DNA from: CAWIMX01 sp963837345
Lineage (GTDB): Bacteria; Acidobacteriota; Vicinamibacteria; Vicinamibacterales; CAVVIG01
NCBI GenBank assembly: GCA_963837345.1
Contig: CAWIMX010000001.1
Span: forward strand, 1,922,001-1,986,000
Reading direction: 5' to 3'
Length of the DNA: 64,000 nucleotides
The notes under the pieces were generated by a model, which was not told where the DNA came from, searched no databases, and saw only the letters and a program-made list of their open reading frames with translations. Shown here one piece after another: positions 7,278 through 16,423 of the stretch (its first letter is position 1; each line of letters opens with the position of its first letter). Both the position numbers and the translations under genes were made by a program.

Positions 7278-9692
7278 ATGAGGAAGGTGTCGCGGGGTTC
7301 AACGGGTCTCTCGTGGAAGTGGAAGTTGTTTGCACTCGCGCTCTGCGCCGGGGCGGCCGGTAACGGACTTGGAGCGTCCGGCTCCGACATCGTCGTGGTC
7401 GCGTCCGACGTGGCCACGCACGGCAACTGGTCGAAAGCCTCGGACGGCACGGCCGCTGGCGGGCAATATCTTCAGACTCCCGATGCCGGGTGGTCCCAGC
7501 TGGACGCTCCCCTGGCGGCTCCCGCGAACTACTTCGAAGCGACGGTCTCGGCTCCCGCGAGCACCCCGTATCGGATCTGGCTCCGCCTTCGTGCGGGCTC
7601 GAATTCCAAATGGAACGACTCGGTCTGGGTCCAGTTCTCCGACTCGGTCGCGTCGAACGGGGCGGCCGATCACCGGATCGGCAGCACGAGCGCGCTCCTC
7701 GTGAACCTCGAACGCTGCAAGGACTGCGGCGTGTCGGGTTGGGGATGGCAAAATGGTGCCTACTGGCTCGCGCAGGATACGGCTGTCCGTTTCGCCGGCA
7801 GCGGCGCGCACACCATCCGCGTGCAGACCCGCGAAGACGGCGTCCAGATCGACCAGATTGTCCTCAGTCCGGACACTTACGCCTCGTCGGCGCCGGGATC
7901 CGTGCTGAACGACGCGACGATCGTCGGCGGCGCGTCCGCGTCGACGTCCGCGTCGTCGTCGGGGCTGTCGCCGTACTTCGGCACGCCCATTTCCCTGCCG
8001 GGGACGGTCTATGCAGTGAATTTCGACAACGGCGGCAGCGGCGTGGCCTATCGCGACACCACGTCGGGGAACACGGGTGGCCAGTATCGCCTGACCGACG
8101 TCGACATCGAGGCCTCCGGGGGCGGCAGCTACGATGTCGGGTGGATCAGCGCCGGCGAGTGGCTGAACTACACCGTCAACGTCGGATCGGCCGGCAGCTA
8201 CACGGCGGTCCTGCGGGTGGCGTCGCCCTACGGCGGCTCCCTCCACCTCGGGTTCAACGGCCCGAGCAACGTGTGGAAGAGCGTTTCCGTACCCAAGACC
8301 GGTGGCTGGCAGGCGTGGACCACCGTGAACGTGCCCGTCACCCTCGGCGCGGGCACCCAGCAAATCACGCTGTCGTTCGATACGTCCGGGTTCAACGTGA
8401 GCTCGATCGCGGTGACCGGGGGGAGCGGAGGCGGTTCGGGGGGAGGCAGCACCACGTCCAGCCCGTATTCCGGCTCGCCGGCGGCGGTTCCCGGCACCAT
8501 TCAGGCGGAGAAGTTCGACAACGGGGCCGGCGCCGGCTATCACGACTCGACGGCGGGCAACACCGGCGGGGCCTTCCGCCAGACCGACGTCGACATCCAG
8601 ACCACGTCGGGCGGCTACAACGTCGGGTGGATCGCCGGCGGCGAGTGGCTGAACTACACGGTCGTCGTGGCGGCGGCGGGCAGCTACACGGCCAATCTGC
8701 GCGTGGCGTCGCCGGGCGGCGGGTCGCTGCACCTCGGCTTCAACGGCGCCAGCAACGTCTGGAAGAGCGTGAGTGTGCCCGCCACGGGCGGCTGGCAGAC
8801 CTGGACGAACGTCGCCGTGCCGGTCACGCTCGGTGCGGGCGTGCAGCAGATGACGCTCGCCTTCGACACGAGCGGGTTCAACGTCGACAGCATCGACGTG
8901 ACGAGCGGCTCCTCCACGAGCGGGGGCGGCGGCTCGGGCGGCGGATCGCCGAGCGACGTCACGGTCGTCACCTGGAATCTCCATGTCGACTCGTCGGCAG
9001 CCCATGCCAGAAGCGTGATGGATCAGATCGCCGCGATGAATCCGCAGCCGCAGATCGTGATCGTCGAGGAGGCGAGCCGGTCGGTCTACCAGACCTACAT
9101 CGACGAGCTGCAGGCGCGGACGGGCAAGACCTGGCAGGGCGCCTTCCAGACGCATTGCCCGTCGGGCGCCTGGAACGGCAGCTCGTGCACCCGCACGGAG
9201 GACGAGGGGGTCGGCGTCTTCACGTCGTTCCGCATCGTCGACTCGAGCTCGAAGTATCTGCCGTACGCGGATGCCTGGCACTCCGCCCGCGCCTCGGTCC
9301 GCGCCGCCATCGATGTCGGCGGTATCGTCGTGCAGGCCTTCGCGGTTCACCTGCAGCCGAACGATGCGACGGCGCGCCGCAATTCGATCGCCGTATTCAA
9401 GACGTGGAGCGGCGCGTACTCGAAGCCGCAAATCGTCGGCGGCGACTTCAACGCGGTCCCGAGCGAGGTCGACACCTCCACGAACATGGGCAGCGCCTTC
9501 GTGGACGTGTGGTCGCTGGTGGGTGGATGGAGCGGCTTCACGGCCTTCACGCCGTCGGCGTCGATGAAGATCGACTTTTCGTTCGCGGACCTGAGCGGCA
9601 AGGCGCTGCCGACCTGGTCCAACGTCGTCACCAGCACCGGCACGATTTCGGATCACTTCCCGGTGATCACGACGTTCACGGTGCGGCCGTAG
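7278..9692 (+). CDS. Secreted endonuclease/exonuclease/phosphatase-fold protein with two CBM6 modules
   Basis: About 804 residues. ATG 7278 is preceded by GTGAAGGG and followed by a signal peptide (hydrophobic F-A-L-A-L-C-A-G-A-A-G). Residues ~35-215 are the same beta-sandwich module as in the divergent neighbour (W-L-R-L-R, C-K-D-C-G-V-S-G-W-G-W, V-Q-T-R-E-D-G-V-Q). Two CBM6 modules follow (~235-395 and ~410-560), separated by G-G-S-G-G-G-S linkers. The last ~250 residues are an EEP hydrolase domain: T-W-N-L-H, I-V-I-V-E-E-A, G-G-D-F-N-A-V, K-I-D-F-S-F and S-D-H-F-P-V are the expected catalytic and metal residues. It could cleave nucleic acid, a phosphodiester-linked polymer or a phospholipid outside the cell. 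The substrate is unknown; attachment to polysaccharide is implied by the CBMs. Confidence 0.85.
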   Translation: MRKVSRGSTGLSWKWKLFALALCAGAAGNGLGASGSDIVVVASDVATHGNWSKASDGTAAGGQYLQTPDAGWSQLDAPLAAPANYFEATVSAPASTPYRIWLRLRAGSNSKWNDSVWVQFSDSVASNGAADHRIGSTSALLVNLERCKDCGVSGWGWQNGAYWLAQDTAVRFAGSGAHTIRVQTREDGVQIDQIVLSPDTYASSAPGSVLNDATIVGGASASTSASSSGLSPYFGTPISLPGTVYAVNFDNGGSGVAYRDTTSGNTGGQYRLTDVDIEASGGGSYDVGWISAGEWLNYTVNVGSAGSYTAVLRVASPYGGSLHLGFNGPSNVWKSVSVPKTGGWQAWTTVNVPVTLGAGTQQITLSFDTSGFNVSSIAVTGGSGGGSGGGSTTSSPYSGSPAAVPGTIQAEKFDNGAGAGYHDSTAGNTGGAFRQTDVDIQTTSGGYNVGWIAGGEWLNYTVVVAAAGSYTANLRVASPGGGSLHLGFNGASNVWKSVSVPATGGWQTWTNVAVPVTLGAGVQQMTLAFDTSGFNVDSIDVTSGSSTSGGGGSGGGSPSDVTVVTWNLHVDSSAAHARSVMDQIAAMNPQPQIVIVEEASRSVYQTYIDELQARTGKTWQGAFQTHCPSGAWNGSSCTRTEDEGVGVFTSFRIVDSSSKYLPYADAWHSARASVRAAIDVGGIVVQAFAVHLQPNDATARRNSIAVFKTWSGAYSKPQIVGGDFNAVPSEVDTSTNMGSAFVDVWSLVGGWSGFTAFTPSASMKIDFSFADLSGKALPTWSNVVTSTGTISDHFPVITTFTVRP

Positions 9693-9713
9693 ACGGCTCG
9701 GCGTGTCGTTCGG

Positions 9714-9758
9714 GCGCAGGTGGGCCTCGTTCCCGCGGAACGGCCGGCTCACCTGCGC
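9714..9758. terminator. Bidirectional terminator-like hairpin between convergent genes
   Basis: GCGCAGGTG at 9714-9722 is a perfect inverted repeat of CACCTGCGC at 9750-9758, with inner pairing that includes GTTCC/GGAAC. It lies in the 76-nt gap between the stop of the CBM6-EEP gene and the stop of wzt, the end of the giant minus-strand operon. No T-tract follows on either side. Confidence 0.5.
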
Positions 9759-9768
9759 GACGCTCGAC

Positions 9769-11019
9769 TCAACTCGCCTCGAGCGCCGCCGGCGGAACCA
9801 GCGCGGCCCGTCGATCGGCGGTCTCCTCGCATCCCTGCAGGTACAGATTCGCTACGCCATCGTAGGACACGTGTTCGATCACGTGGAACTGCCTGATCCC
9901 GCGCGCGATCCCGAGAAACCGATGGCGGGTGAGATCCACCACGTTCACCTCGATGGCGTACAGGCCCCTGGTGAGATGGGCCGCGAACGAAAACGCGAAG
10001 TCGCGGCGCTCGCCCGCGTGCGCGCGAATCGGCGGGATCCCGAGGAAGTCCGAACTGACCCCGTAGACATACAGTTCCCGCGTGAGGTCCCACACGACGA
10101 CGCCGACGGTGGCGCGGTCCACGTCGAGCCTGAAGTCGATGGCGACGTGGAGCTGCAGCGGCTCGCCGGGCGCGACCTCGAAGACGGCGCCGGCCCGCTG
10201 GGGATCGGGCCGGTGCAGTCTCGCGGCGATCGCGACGTCGCCGTGGTCGCTCGTGACGGTGCCGCCGCCGCAGTAGTCGGCGATGACGGCGGAGGGTGGA
10301 CCCAGGCGGATCGCGGTGCCGTGATCGAGGAGCAGCACGCGGTTGCACAGCTGCGCGACCGACGGGAGGTGATGCGACACGAACACGAGCGCGACCCCCT
10401 CGTCGCGAAACCGCCGCATCCGGTTCCGGCACTTCTCCTGGAATCCCTTGTCGCCGACCGACAGGACTTCGTCGATGAGCAGCACATCCGGATTGAGATG
10501 AGCGGCGATCGAAAATCCGAGCCGCGCATGCATCCCGCTCGAATAACGCTTCACCGGCGTATCGATGAAGGCATCCACCTCGGCGAAGGCGACGATCTCG
10601 TCGAAATGCCTGGCGATCTCGGCCCGGCGCATCCCCATGATGGCGCCCTGCAGATAGATGTTTTCGCGGCCCGTGAGGTCGGGATGGAATCCGGCGGCCA
10701 CCTCGATGAGCGCGCCCGTCCGGCCGACGACCGCCGCGGACCCGCGCGTGGGCTTCAGAATCCGCGTGAGCAGCTTCAGGATTGTGGACTTGCCCGCGCC
10801 GTTCTGGCCGATGATGCCGAGCGCGTCGCCCCCGTCCACCGCGAAGCTCACATCCCTCACGGCCCAGAAGTCCCGCGCGTCGACCGGCTCCTCGCCGGCG
10901 CCGCGGACCGCGCGGACGCACCGTTTCACCAGGGAAGGCGCCAGATCGCGCAGCGAGGTGTGTCGCTCGCCGCGCCGATAGCGCTTCCAGACGCGATCGA
11001 ACACCACGCGCGGGCGCAT
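9769..11019 (-). CDS. wzt: Wzt-type ABC transporter ATP-binding protein for polysaccharide export
   Basis: About 416 residues from ATG 11019, whose A/T overlaps the wzm stop (TGATG). The nucleotide-binding domain has Walker A G-Q-N-G-A-G-K-S-T, signature Y-S-S-G-M-H-A-R-L, Walker B V-L-L-I-D-E-V-L and the H-loop V-S-H-H, with the V-x-F-x-x-V-x-K-x-Y start typical of Wzt/TagH ATPases. A C-terminal beta domain of ~170 residues follows, as in Wzt proteins that recognise the modified end of the glycan. It energises export of a lipid-linked polysaccharide across the inner membrane with Wzm. It is the last gene of the long minus-strand operon. Confidence 0.93.
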   Translation of the reverse strand: MRPRVVFDRVWKRYRRGERHTSLRDLAPSLVKRCVRAVRGAGEEPVDARDFWAVRDVSFAVDGGDALGIIGQNGAGKSTILKLLTRILKPTRGSAAVVGRTGALIEVAAGFHPDLTGRENIYLQGAIMGMRRAEIARHFDEIVAFAEVDAFIDTPVKRYSSGMHARLGFSIAAHLNPDVLLIDEVLSVGDKGFQEKCRNRMRRFRDEGVALVFVSHHLPSVAQLCNRVLLLDHGTAIRLGPPSAVIADYCGGGTVTSDHGDVAIAARLHRPDPQRAGAVFEVAPGEPLQLHVAIDFRLDVDRATVGVVVWDLTRELYVYGVSSDFLGIPPIRAHAGERRDFAFSFAAHLTRGLYAIEVNVVDLTRHRFLGIARGIRQFHVIEHVSYDGVANLYLQGCEETADRRAALVPPAALEAS

Positions 11020-11819
11020 CAGATGCTCTCCGCGAAGCGGAATTCGAGGTGGTGGAACAGGAGCCACGCAGAGGGCAGGAGGACGGCCGCCGCGCCGACC
11101 GCCGGCCAGAAGGATGCGGCCTCGGGCAGGGTGCCATAGAGGATCACGCTGCGGTAGGCCTCGATGATCCCCGTCATCGGATTGGCGCGCATCACCGCCC
11201 CCGTGATTCCGTGCAGCCCGTCGACCGGATACACCACCGCGCTCGCGAACATCCAGACGGTGAGCAGGACGTCGAAGAGATATTTCACGTCGCGATAGAA
11301 CAGGTTGGCCATCGACAGCAGGAGTGCCAGGCCCGCCGTGAGCGCCACCTGGACCGCCAGCACCACGGGCAGGAGCAGCAGCGTCACCGAGGGCGACACT
11401 CCGTAGAACGCCATCATGAAGACGAGCACGACGGCGGCGACGGCGCTATCCACGAGCGACACGGTGACGGCGGCAAAGGGAAACAGCTCGCGCGGAAAGT
11501 AGACCTTCGTCACGAGGTTGGTGTTCGACGTGAGCGACGTGACCGAGAAACGAAGCGACGAGGCCGTGAAGTTCCACGCCAGGAGACCGCAGTAGGCGAA
11601 CAGCGGATACGCCACCCGGGTCTCGACGGGCGCGACGCGCATGAACACGACGGAGAAGATCGCCGTGTTGAGCAGCGGCATGAGCAGCGCCCATCCGAAG
11701 CCCATGACGGTCTGCTTGTACCGGATCAGCAGATCTCGCATCGTCATTTGAACGAAGAGCTCGCGAAACTCGATCTGTTCGGCCACGAGCTCCCGGACCG
11801 CGCCGGTCACGCGGCTCAT
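11019..11819 (-). CDS. wzm: Wzm-type ABC transporter permease for polysaccharide export
   Basis: 266 residues from ATG 11819, overlapping the upstream glycosyltransferase stop by 4 nt (ATGA). The N-terminus reads F-R-E-L-F-V-Q-M-T-M-R-D-L-L-I-R-Y-K-Q-T-V-M-G, the amphipathic segment characteristic of ABC-2 polysaccharide permeases, and is followed by about six hydrophobic segments including the periplasmic-loop motif R-E-L-F-P-F-A-A and Y-P-V-D. It forms the channel through which the lipid-linked glycan passes, partnered by Wzt immediately downstream. Length is normal for the family. Confidence 0.93.
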   Translation of the reverse strand: MSRVTGAVRELVAEQIEFRELFVQMTMRDLLIRYKQTVMGFGWALLMPLLNTAIFSVVFMRVAPVETRVAYPLFAYCGLLAWNFTASSLRFSVTSLTSNTNLVTKVYFPRELFPFAAVTVSLVDSAVAAVVLVFMMAFYGVSPSVTLLLLPVVLAVQVALTAGLALLLSMANLFYRDVKYLFDVLLTVWMFASAVVYPVDGLHGITGAVMRANPMTGIIEAYRSVILYGTLPEAASFWPAVGAAAVLLPSAWLLFHHLEFRFAESI

Positions 11820-12832
11820 GCCCCGGCTCCGCTGCGGCCGGCCATCTGACGCCTCGGCACGTGGATGCGCCGGCGCCAGCACTCGGTGAAGAGGCCCGCG
11901 TACCGCACGAGTCGCAGCTCCTCGATGAGCAGGGCGAGCGCGTCGCGCCGGCCGACCCGTCCGAGCCATCGCCAGACCTGTCGGAGCGCCTGGCGGTAGA
12001 GGAACCGCGGAACGCCGAGAATGTGCGGCGTGCGCGACATGTCCAGCCCGATGAACAGGTTGTCGAGCATCAGTGCCTGCGTCTTCCCGTTCCAGAAGAA
12101 CCAGCGCCGAAAGTACCGGCGAGTGAGACGGTCGGCGGGGACGCGATGACGAACCACCAGCTCGGGGTCGTAGAAGCCCCGATACAGGCCGAATCGCCGC
12201 AGTCGCATGAAGATCTCGTGGTCTTCTCCGGAAATGAGCGTGTTGTCGATCTTGCCCAGGTCGGTCCTCCACGCGCCGATCGAGAGCAGCGCCGAACGGG
12301 TGAACGCCAGGTTGGCGCCAATGGGCAAGCGCTGGTCGATCCGATCCGGGACGTACTCGGCCGGCGCGTCGCCGTAGTCGAGGGCCGCGAGGGGCCCCCA
12401 CACATCGCGACCACGCGGCGTCAGGAGCTCCGGCGGCGGCTGGATTTCCCACCGGGGATGGACCTTGCCGAACACGAACGCCACCTCCCGCTCGCGAAAC
12501 GCCGCCACGATGCGCGCCAGCCAGTCGCGCGGCACCCAGACATCGTCGTCGGTGAGGGCGACGATCTGCCCGTGCGCGAGCGACAGGCCGCGGTTGAGCG
12601 CAAAGCTCTTGCCTTGCCGCGGCTCCCGCAGCGGCACAATCGGAATGCGCGACTCGCGCGCCGCGCGGGCAATGACCGCGCTCGTGTCGTCCGAAGAGTT
12701 GTTGTCGACGACGATGAGCTCGGCGGCGCAGTCCGCCGGCATGTCCAGGGCGCACAACTCGGCCAGCGTCGCGCGCAGGATGCGCGCCCGGTTGTAAGTG
12801 CAGACGATGACCGACACCGACGACACCGTCAT
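11816..12832 (-). CDS. Family 2 (GT-A) glycosyltransferase
   Basis: 338 residues from ATG 12832 (the frame continues much further upstream, but that part is out of register with the neighbouring gene). Motifs: V-S-V-I-V-C-T-Y-N-R, L-I-V-V-D-N-N-S-S-D-D-T, A-L-T-D-D-D-V-W-V as the metal site, and I-S-G-E-D-H-E-I-F in the acceptor region. The C-terminal R-H-R-V-P-A-D-R-L-T-R-R-Y stretch matches the plus-strand enzyme at 2844-3773 and the gene just upstream. Start and stop each overlap the neighbours by 4 nt, indicating translational coupling. Confidence 0.9.
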   Translation of the reverse strand: MTVSSVSVIVCTYNRARILRATLAELCALDMPADCAAELIVVDNNSSDDTSAVIARAARESRIPIVPLREPRQGKSFALNRGLSLAHGQIVALTDDDVWVPRDWLARIVAAFREREVAFVFGKVHPRWEIQPPPELLTPRGRDVWGPLAALDYGDAPAEYVPDRIDQRLPIGANLAFTRSALLSIGAWRTDLGKIDNTLISGEDHEIFMRLRRFGLYRGFYDPELVVRHRVPADRLTRRYFRRWFFWNGKTQALMLDNLFIGLDMSRTPHILGVPRFLYRQALRQVWRWLGRVGRRDALALLIEELRLVRYAGLFTECWRRRIHVPRRQMAGRSGAGA

Positions 12833-13797
12833 GACGTCCTCCCGGCGGTGAGCACCGGACGCGCCACGGCCGGCGACACGACGCCCCAGCGCTGCAGAGC
12901 ATATCCGGCCGCGAACGCCGCCTCGGTGATGCGCTCCATCGCCGCCGAACCGCGTCCCGTCGCGATGGCGGCCGCCGCGCCGAGCGTGCCGGCGACCAGC
13001 CGCCGCATCAGATAGAGCGGTACGCCCGCGATCGCACGGCCCGCCGGCGTCGACGCGTCCTCGAGCAGGGCGTAGCTGATGCCGGACCAGAAGTACCAGG
13101 ACAGGAAATACCGCACGCGGACGCGGGCGGCCGGAACCCAATGGAAGACGCGGGCCGACGGAACGTACGCCGTCCGAAATCCCGCGGCGCCGACGCGCTG
13201 GCAGAGGTCCGAATCCTCTCCTGACAAGAGCGTGCCCGTCAGCTTGCCGACAGTGGTGGCGAAGCCGCCGACGCGCCGGAGCACATCGCGCCGCACGGCC
13301 AGGTTGGCGCCGATGGCGGCGCGGGCGCCGAGCGGGCCGGGCTGGGGGCCGTAATCGAGGAGCGCAAGCGGGGCCGCCAGACGCCCCCTGGTCGGGTCCG
13401 AGCCCAACCACCGCGGCGGCCGGCGCTCCCATCGCGGCGCGACGGGGCCCCCCACCAGCGCGACCCCTTCGTCGCTCATGGTCCGGCGGATTTCGGCGAG
13501 CCAGTCGGGCGCGACGTTCACATCGTCGTCGGTGAAGGCCAGGACGGTGCCGCGCGCCACCGCCAGTGCCCGCGCGAGCGCGTGCGATTTCCCCGGACGG
13601 GGCTCGTCGAGGTGGATGATCAGCGCCGGAAACGCGCGCGCGTGGCGCGCGATGACCGCCTGGGTCTCGTCCACCGAATGGTTGTCGACCAGCACCACCT
13701 CGTCGCCGGGACAGAACGCCTGCTGTCGGAGGTGCTCGAGGCATTCGTCGAGCAGGCGCGCCCGGTTGAACGTGGCGATGACGACGCTCGTCGTCAT
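12829..13797 (-). CDS. Family 2 (GT-A) glycosyltransferase
   Basis: 322 residues from ATG 13797. It has T-S-V-V-I-A-T-F-N-R-A-R, V-V-L-V-D-N-H-S-V-D-E-T, A-F-T-D-D-D-V-N-V and L-L-S-G-E-D-S-D-L-C, matching its downstream neighbour in order and spacing; the pair probably arose by tandem duplication. It lies 25 nt after the stop of the secreted PLD-like protein and overlaps the next gene by 4 nt. Role: cytoplasmic addition of a sugar to the growing repeat unit; the sugar is unknown. Confidence 0.9.
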   Translation of the reverse strand: MTTSVVIATFNRARLLDECLEHLRQQAFCPGDEVVLVDNHSVDETQAVIARHARAFPALIIHLDEPRPGKSHALARALAVARGTVLAFTDDDVNVAPDWLAEIRRTMSDEGVALVGGPVAPRWERRPPRWLGSDPTRGRLAAPLALLDYGPQPGPLGARAAIGANLAVRRDVLRRVGGFATTVGKLTGTLLSGEDSDLCQRVGAAGFRTAYVPSARVFHWVPAARVRVRYFLSWYFWSGISYALLEDASTPAGRAIAGVPLYLMRRLVAGTLGAAAAIATGRGSAAMERITEAAFAAGYALQRWGVVSPAVARPVLTAGRTS

Positions 13798-13822
13798 CGC
13801 CCGGCTCCGATGTCGTTGCACG

Positions 13823-16423
13823 TCATGGCTTGGGCACGATCGTGGAGTCGTTGGTGGGCGGACCCGGCGCCGCGGTGAAGTACGTGTCGGGGCTGAGCAC
13901 GATTTGATCGAGCTCGAAGCCGTCCTCACGCACCTGAATGCGCATCGTGTGGGTGCCGGTGGACGAGAACGTCACCGCCGTGGCCTGCGAGAGCCAATAG
14001 GCCGAGTTGCCCCAACCCCAACCGTTGAGGCTCGTCGCGGCGGAGGTCGTCGCCAGGTTCACGAGCAGCCCGGCGGTCGTGCCGATCCGGTACGCCGGGA
14101 CGCCGCTTACGGTGGCGTCGTTGAACTGCACCCAGATCGAGTCGTTGTACTTGGAGTTGCCACCGGCCTTCAGCCGCAGCCAGATGCGGTAGGTGCCAGG
14201 CTCGGCCGTGACGGGCACGTCCACGTAGTGCGTGGGCGCGGCGAGCGGTTGATCCGTATTCGAGACGCCGTTGTCGGGCGTGAACAGCGCCAGGCCGCCC
14301 GGCGACGACGGATCGCTCGTCGTGGCGAAGCTGCCGTGGCGCGCGCTGGCGGGCACGTCGCTCGCGTAGATCACCACGTCGGAGGCGCCGCCCCCGCCGC
14401 CACCCCCGCCGCCACCCGACGAGAACGCAATGGAATTGACGTTGAACCCGGATGTGTCGAAGGCGAGCGTGAGCTGCTGGGTTCCGGCGCCGAGCGTCAA
14501 CGGCACGCTCACCGTGGTCCAGTTCTGCCAGCCGCCGGTATTCGGAATCGAAACGCTCTGCGAGACGCTCGACGGCCCGTTGAAGCTGACGTGGAGGGAG
14601 CCTCCGACGATCGACGCCACCCGGAAGGCGGCGGTATAGTTGCCCGCCGTCGCCACGTCGACCGTGTAGATCAGCCATTCGCCGCCCGCGATCCAGCCGA
14701 CGTCGTAGGCGCCCTCGGTGGCCGCCTCGAGATCGACGGCCGTCGAACGATACGCGCCGCCGCTGTTGACGGTGGTCGAGTCGTGGTACGCCACGCCTTC
14801 GCCGCCGTTGTCGAAGTTCTCGGCCTGGACGGTGCCGGGAATCGGCGCCGGCGTGCCGCCGAAGGGCGACAGGCCACCGCCCCCGCCGCCGCCGCCGGTG
14901 GTGAACAGGTGGATGGTGGAGTTCGTCGCAATCGTCGGATCCACGGCCGTCGCATTGGTGCGCGACACGATCTTCCAGAAGTAGTTCGTGTTGCCCGACA
15001 GCGGTGTCGTCACCGTCCACGAGTAGGTCGTCGGCGGATTGTTCACCAGCTGAGCGGGCACATTGGCGACGCGGGACATGCTCGTCTGCGACAGGCCCAG
15101 ATAGACGTCGTAGCTCACCGCGAAGGCGGCGCGGTTCCACTTGAACGTCGGCGTCGTCGAGACGCCCGTGGCGTTGGCGGCCGGCGTGACCTGGATCGCC
15201 GGATCGGCGGGACGCGGCTGGAACGGCTGGAACGCCGACGAGTTGTTCCACATCTCCGTCACGCGCGTCTTGATGGCGTTATACGCCGTCGGCTTGGTCA
15301 CGGCCGACACGAAGTAGTCGTGGTCGCGCTGCCAGGCGGCCGAGTAGTTGCTCGACGCGTTGGTCGCGTACGCCGACGTGACCAGCGTTTTCATGTGCGT
15401 CAGGCCCTGGTGCACCCGCTCCTTGATCGGCACGCCGGCCGCCCAGAGCTTGTCCAGGTTGGCGTGCGTGATCTCGAATTCCGGCCACTTCTTGTTCAGG
15501 TACTCGTTCGGCTCGATCAGCAACTCGATCGGCACCCCCGCCCGGTGCCGGTTCAGGAGCGCAGTGGTCACGTTGTCGACCGTCAGCCGATAGATCACGA
15601 GCTGAATGAGCGAGTTTTCCGCGTCGATCTCCTGCACGAGTCGATCGTTGAAATCTGGGCCCTGGCCCCAGATCAGATCCGGCGGGGCGGGGTAGTCGGG
15701 CTCGAGCCGCGCATGGTTGATCACCATGGGGTCGGGATCCGGGTACTGGCTGGGAAAGTCGCAGCCCCGCGGCTCGGTCGCGCACGCGTCGTTCCAGTCC
15801 TTGAAATACGGCGGGGCCGCGGCTTTGCTCTCGGGCTCGGGCGTCGTGTCGTTCCAGAACTGGTCGAACTTCGCCTTGAAGGCGCCCACGAGGTCGGGAT
15901 CGTCGGTGAGCATCACCGTTTCGTCCTTGTAGTTGGTCGACGACACGGGCGCCAGCTCGAACGGCGAATAGTTGGCCGAACCGAATGCCACCAGGTGCTG
16001 GCCGGCGAAGATTGTCGCCTTCCAGTGGTCGATCTCCGGGTACCAGTCCGGGTTCACCCGGAGGCGGATCGGCAGCCCCTGGGCCGCCAGCCAGTAGAAC
16101 TCGTGCTTCGTCGGTTCGTCGATCTCGAAGATCGATCCGCGATCGCCGATGAGCCGCACGGGCACGCCGGACTTGAACTTGTTGATCAGCGCGATGGAAA
16201 TCGAGTGCTCGCTCAGGTACCAGCACGACATGTCGATCCGGACCGTTTCCGCGTTGATCTTGGCGACCAGCACGTTGGTGACGTTGTCGTGGGCCGGAAA
16301 ATACATCTGATCGGAAGCGGCAGCTGGCCCCGCAAGGACCGCCACGATCGCGGTCGAAAGCAGGGACACCGCCAGACGGTGGCTGCGCGACGACAGGTGT
16401 GGGTGCGAAGGAGCGCTAAGCAC
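13823..16423 (-). CDS. Secreted phospholipase D-like protein with fibronectin-like, CBM6 and beta-sandwich modules
   Basis: 866 residues from GTG 16423 (GAGGT upstream), which overlaps the stop of the TagF-like gene by 8 nt. A signal peptide (L-L-S-T-A-I-V-A-V-L-A-G-P-A-A-A) precedes two PLD-type repeats: H-W-K with F-G-S-A-N-Y-S near residues 130-150, and H-M-K with S-S-N-Y-S near 350-370. The His, Lys and Ser-x-Asn positions are kept in both, but the usual Asp of the HxK(x)4D motif is not evident, so activity may be altered. Then come a fibronectin-III-like segment, a poly-Gly linker, one CBM6 module, another poly-Gly linker and, at the C-terminus, the same beta-sandwich module that is N-terminal in the proteins at 3796 and 7278. 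It is placed inside the export operon beside a teichoic-acid-type transferase, suggesting a phosphodiester-containing polymer as target. Confidence 0.82.
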   Translation of the reverse strand: MLSAPSHPHLSSRSHRLAVSLLSTAIVAVLAGPAAASDQMYFPAHDNVTNVLVAKINAETVRIDMSCWYLSEHSISIALINKFKSGVPVRLIGDRGSIFEIDEPTKHEFYWLAAQGLPIRLRVNPDWYPEIDHWKATIFAGQHLVAFGSANYSPFELAPVSSTNYKDETVMLTDDPDLVGAFKAKFDQFWNDTTPEPESKAAAPPYFKDWNDACATEPRGCDFPSQYPDPDPMVINHARLEPDYPAPPDLIWGQGPDFNDRLVQEIDAENSLIQLVIYRLTVDNVTTALLNRHRAGVPIELLIEPNEYLNKKWPEFEITHANLDKLWAAGVPIKERVHQGLTHMKTLVTSAYATNASSNYSAAWQRDHDYFVSAVTKPTAYNAIKTRVTEMWNNSSAFQPFQPRPADPAIQVTPAANATGVSTTPTFKWNRAAFAVSYDVYLGLSQTSMSRVANVPAQLVNNPPTTYSWTVTTPLSGNTNYFWKIVSRTNATAVDPTIATNSTIHLFTTGGGGGGGGLSPFGGTPAPIPGTVQAENFDNGGEGVAYHDSTTVNSGGAYRSTAVDLEAATEGAYDVGWIAGGEWLIYTVDVATAGNYTAAFRVASIVGGSLHVSFNGPSSVSQSVSIPNTGGWQNWTTVSVPLTLGAGTQQLTLAFDTSGFNVNSIAFSSGGGGGGGGGGASDVVIYASDVPASARHGSFATTSDPSSPGGLALFTPDNGVSNTDQPLAAPTHYVDVPVTAEPGTYRIWLRLKAGGNSKYNDSIWVQFNDATVSGVPAYRIGTTAGLLVNLATTSAATSLNGWGWGNSAYWLSQATAVTFSSTGTHTMRIQVREDGFELDQIVLSPDTYFTAAPGPPTNDSTIVPKP

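Noticed and set aside
7299..9752. Very long minus-strand frame opposite the CBM6-EEP gene
   Set aside because: It is the GC-rich antisense shadow; composition is Arg/His/Pro-rich with no motif, while the plus strand has clear domains and a signal peptide.
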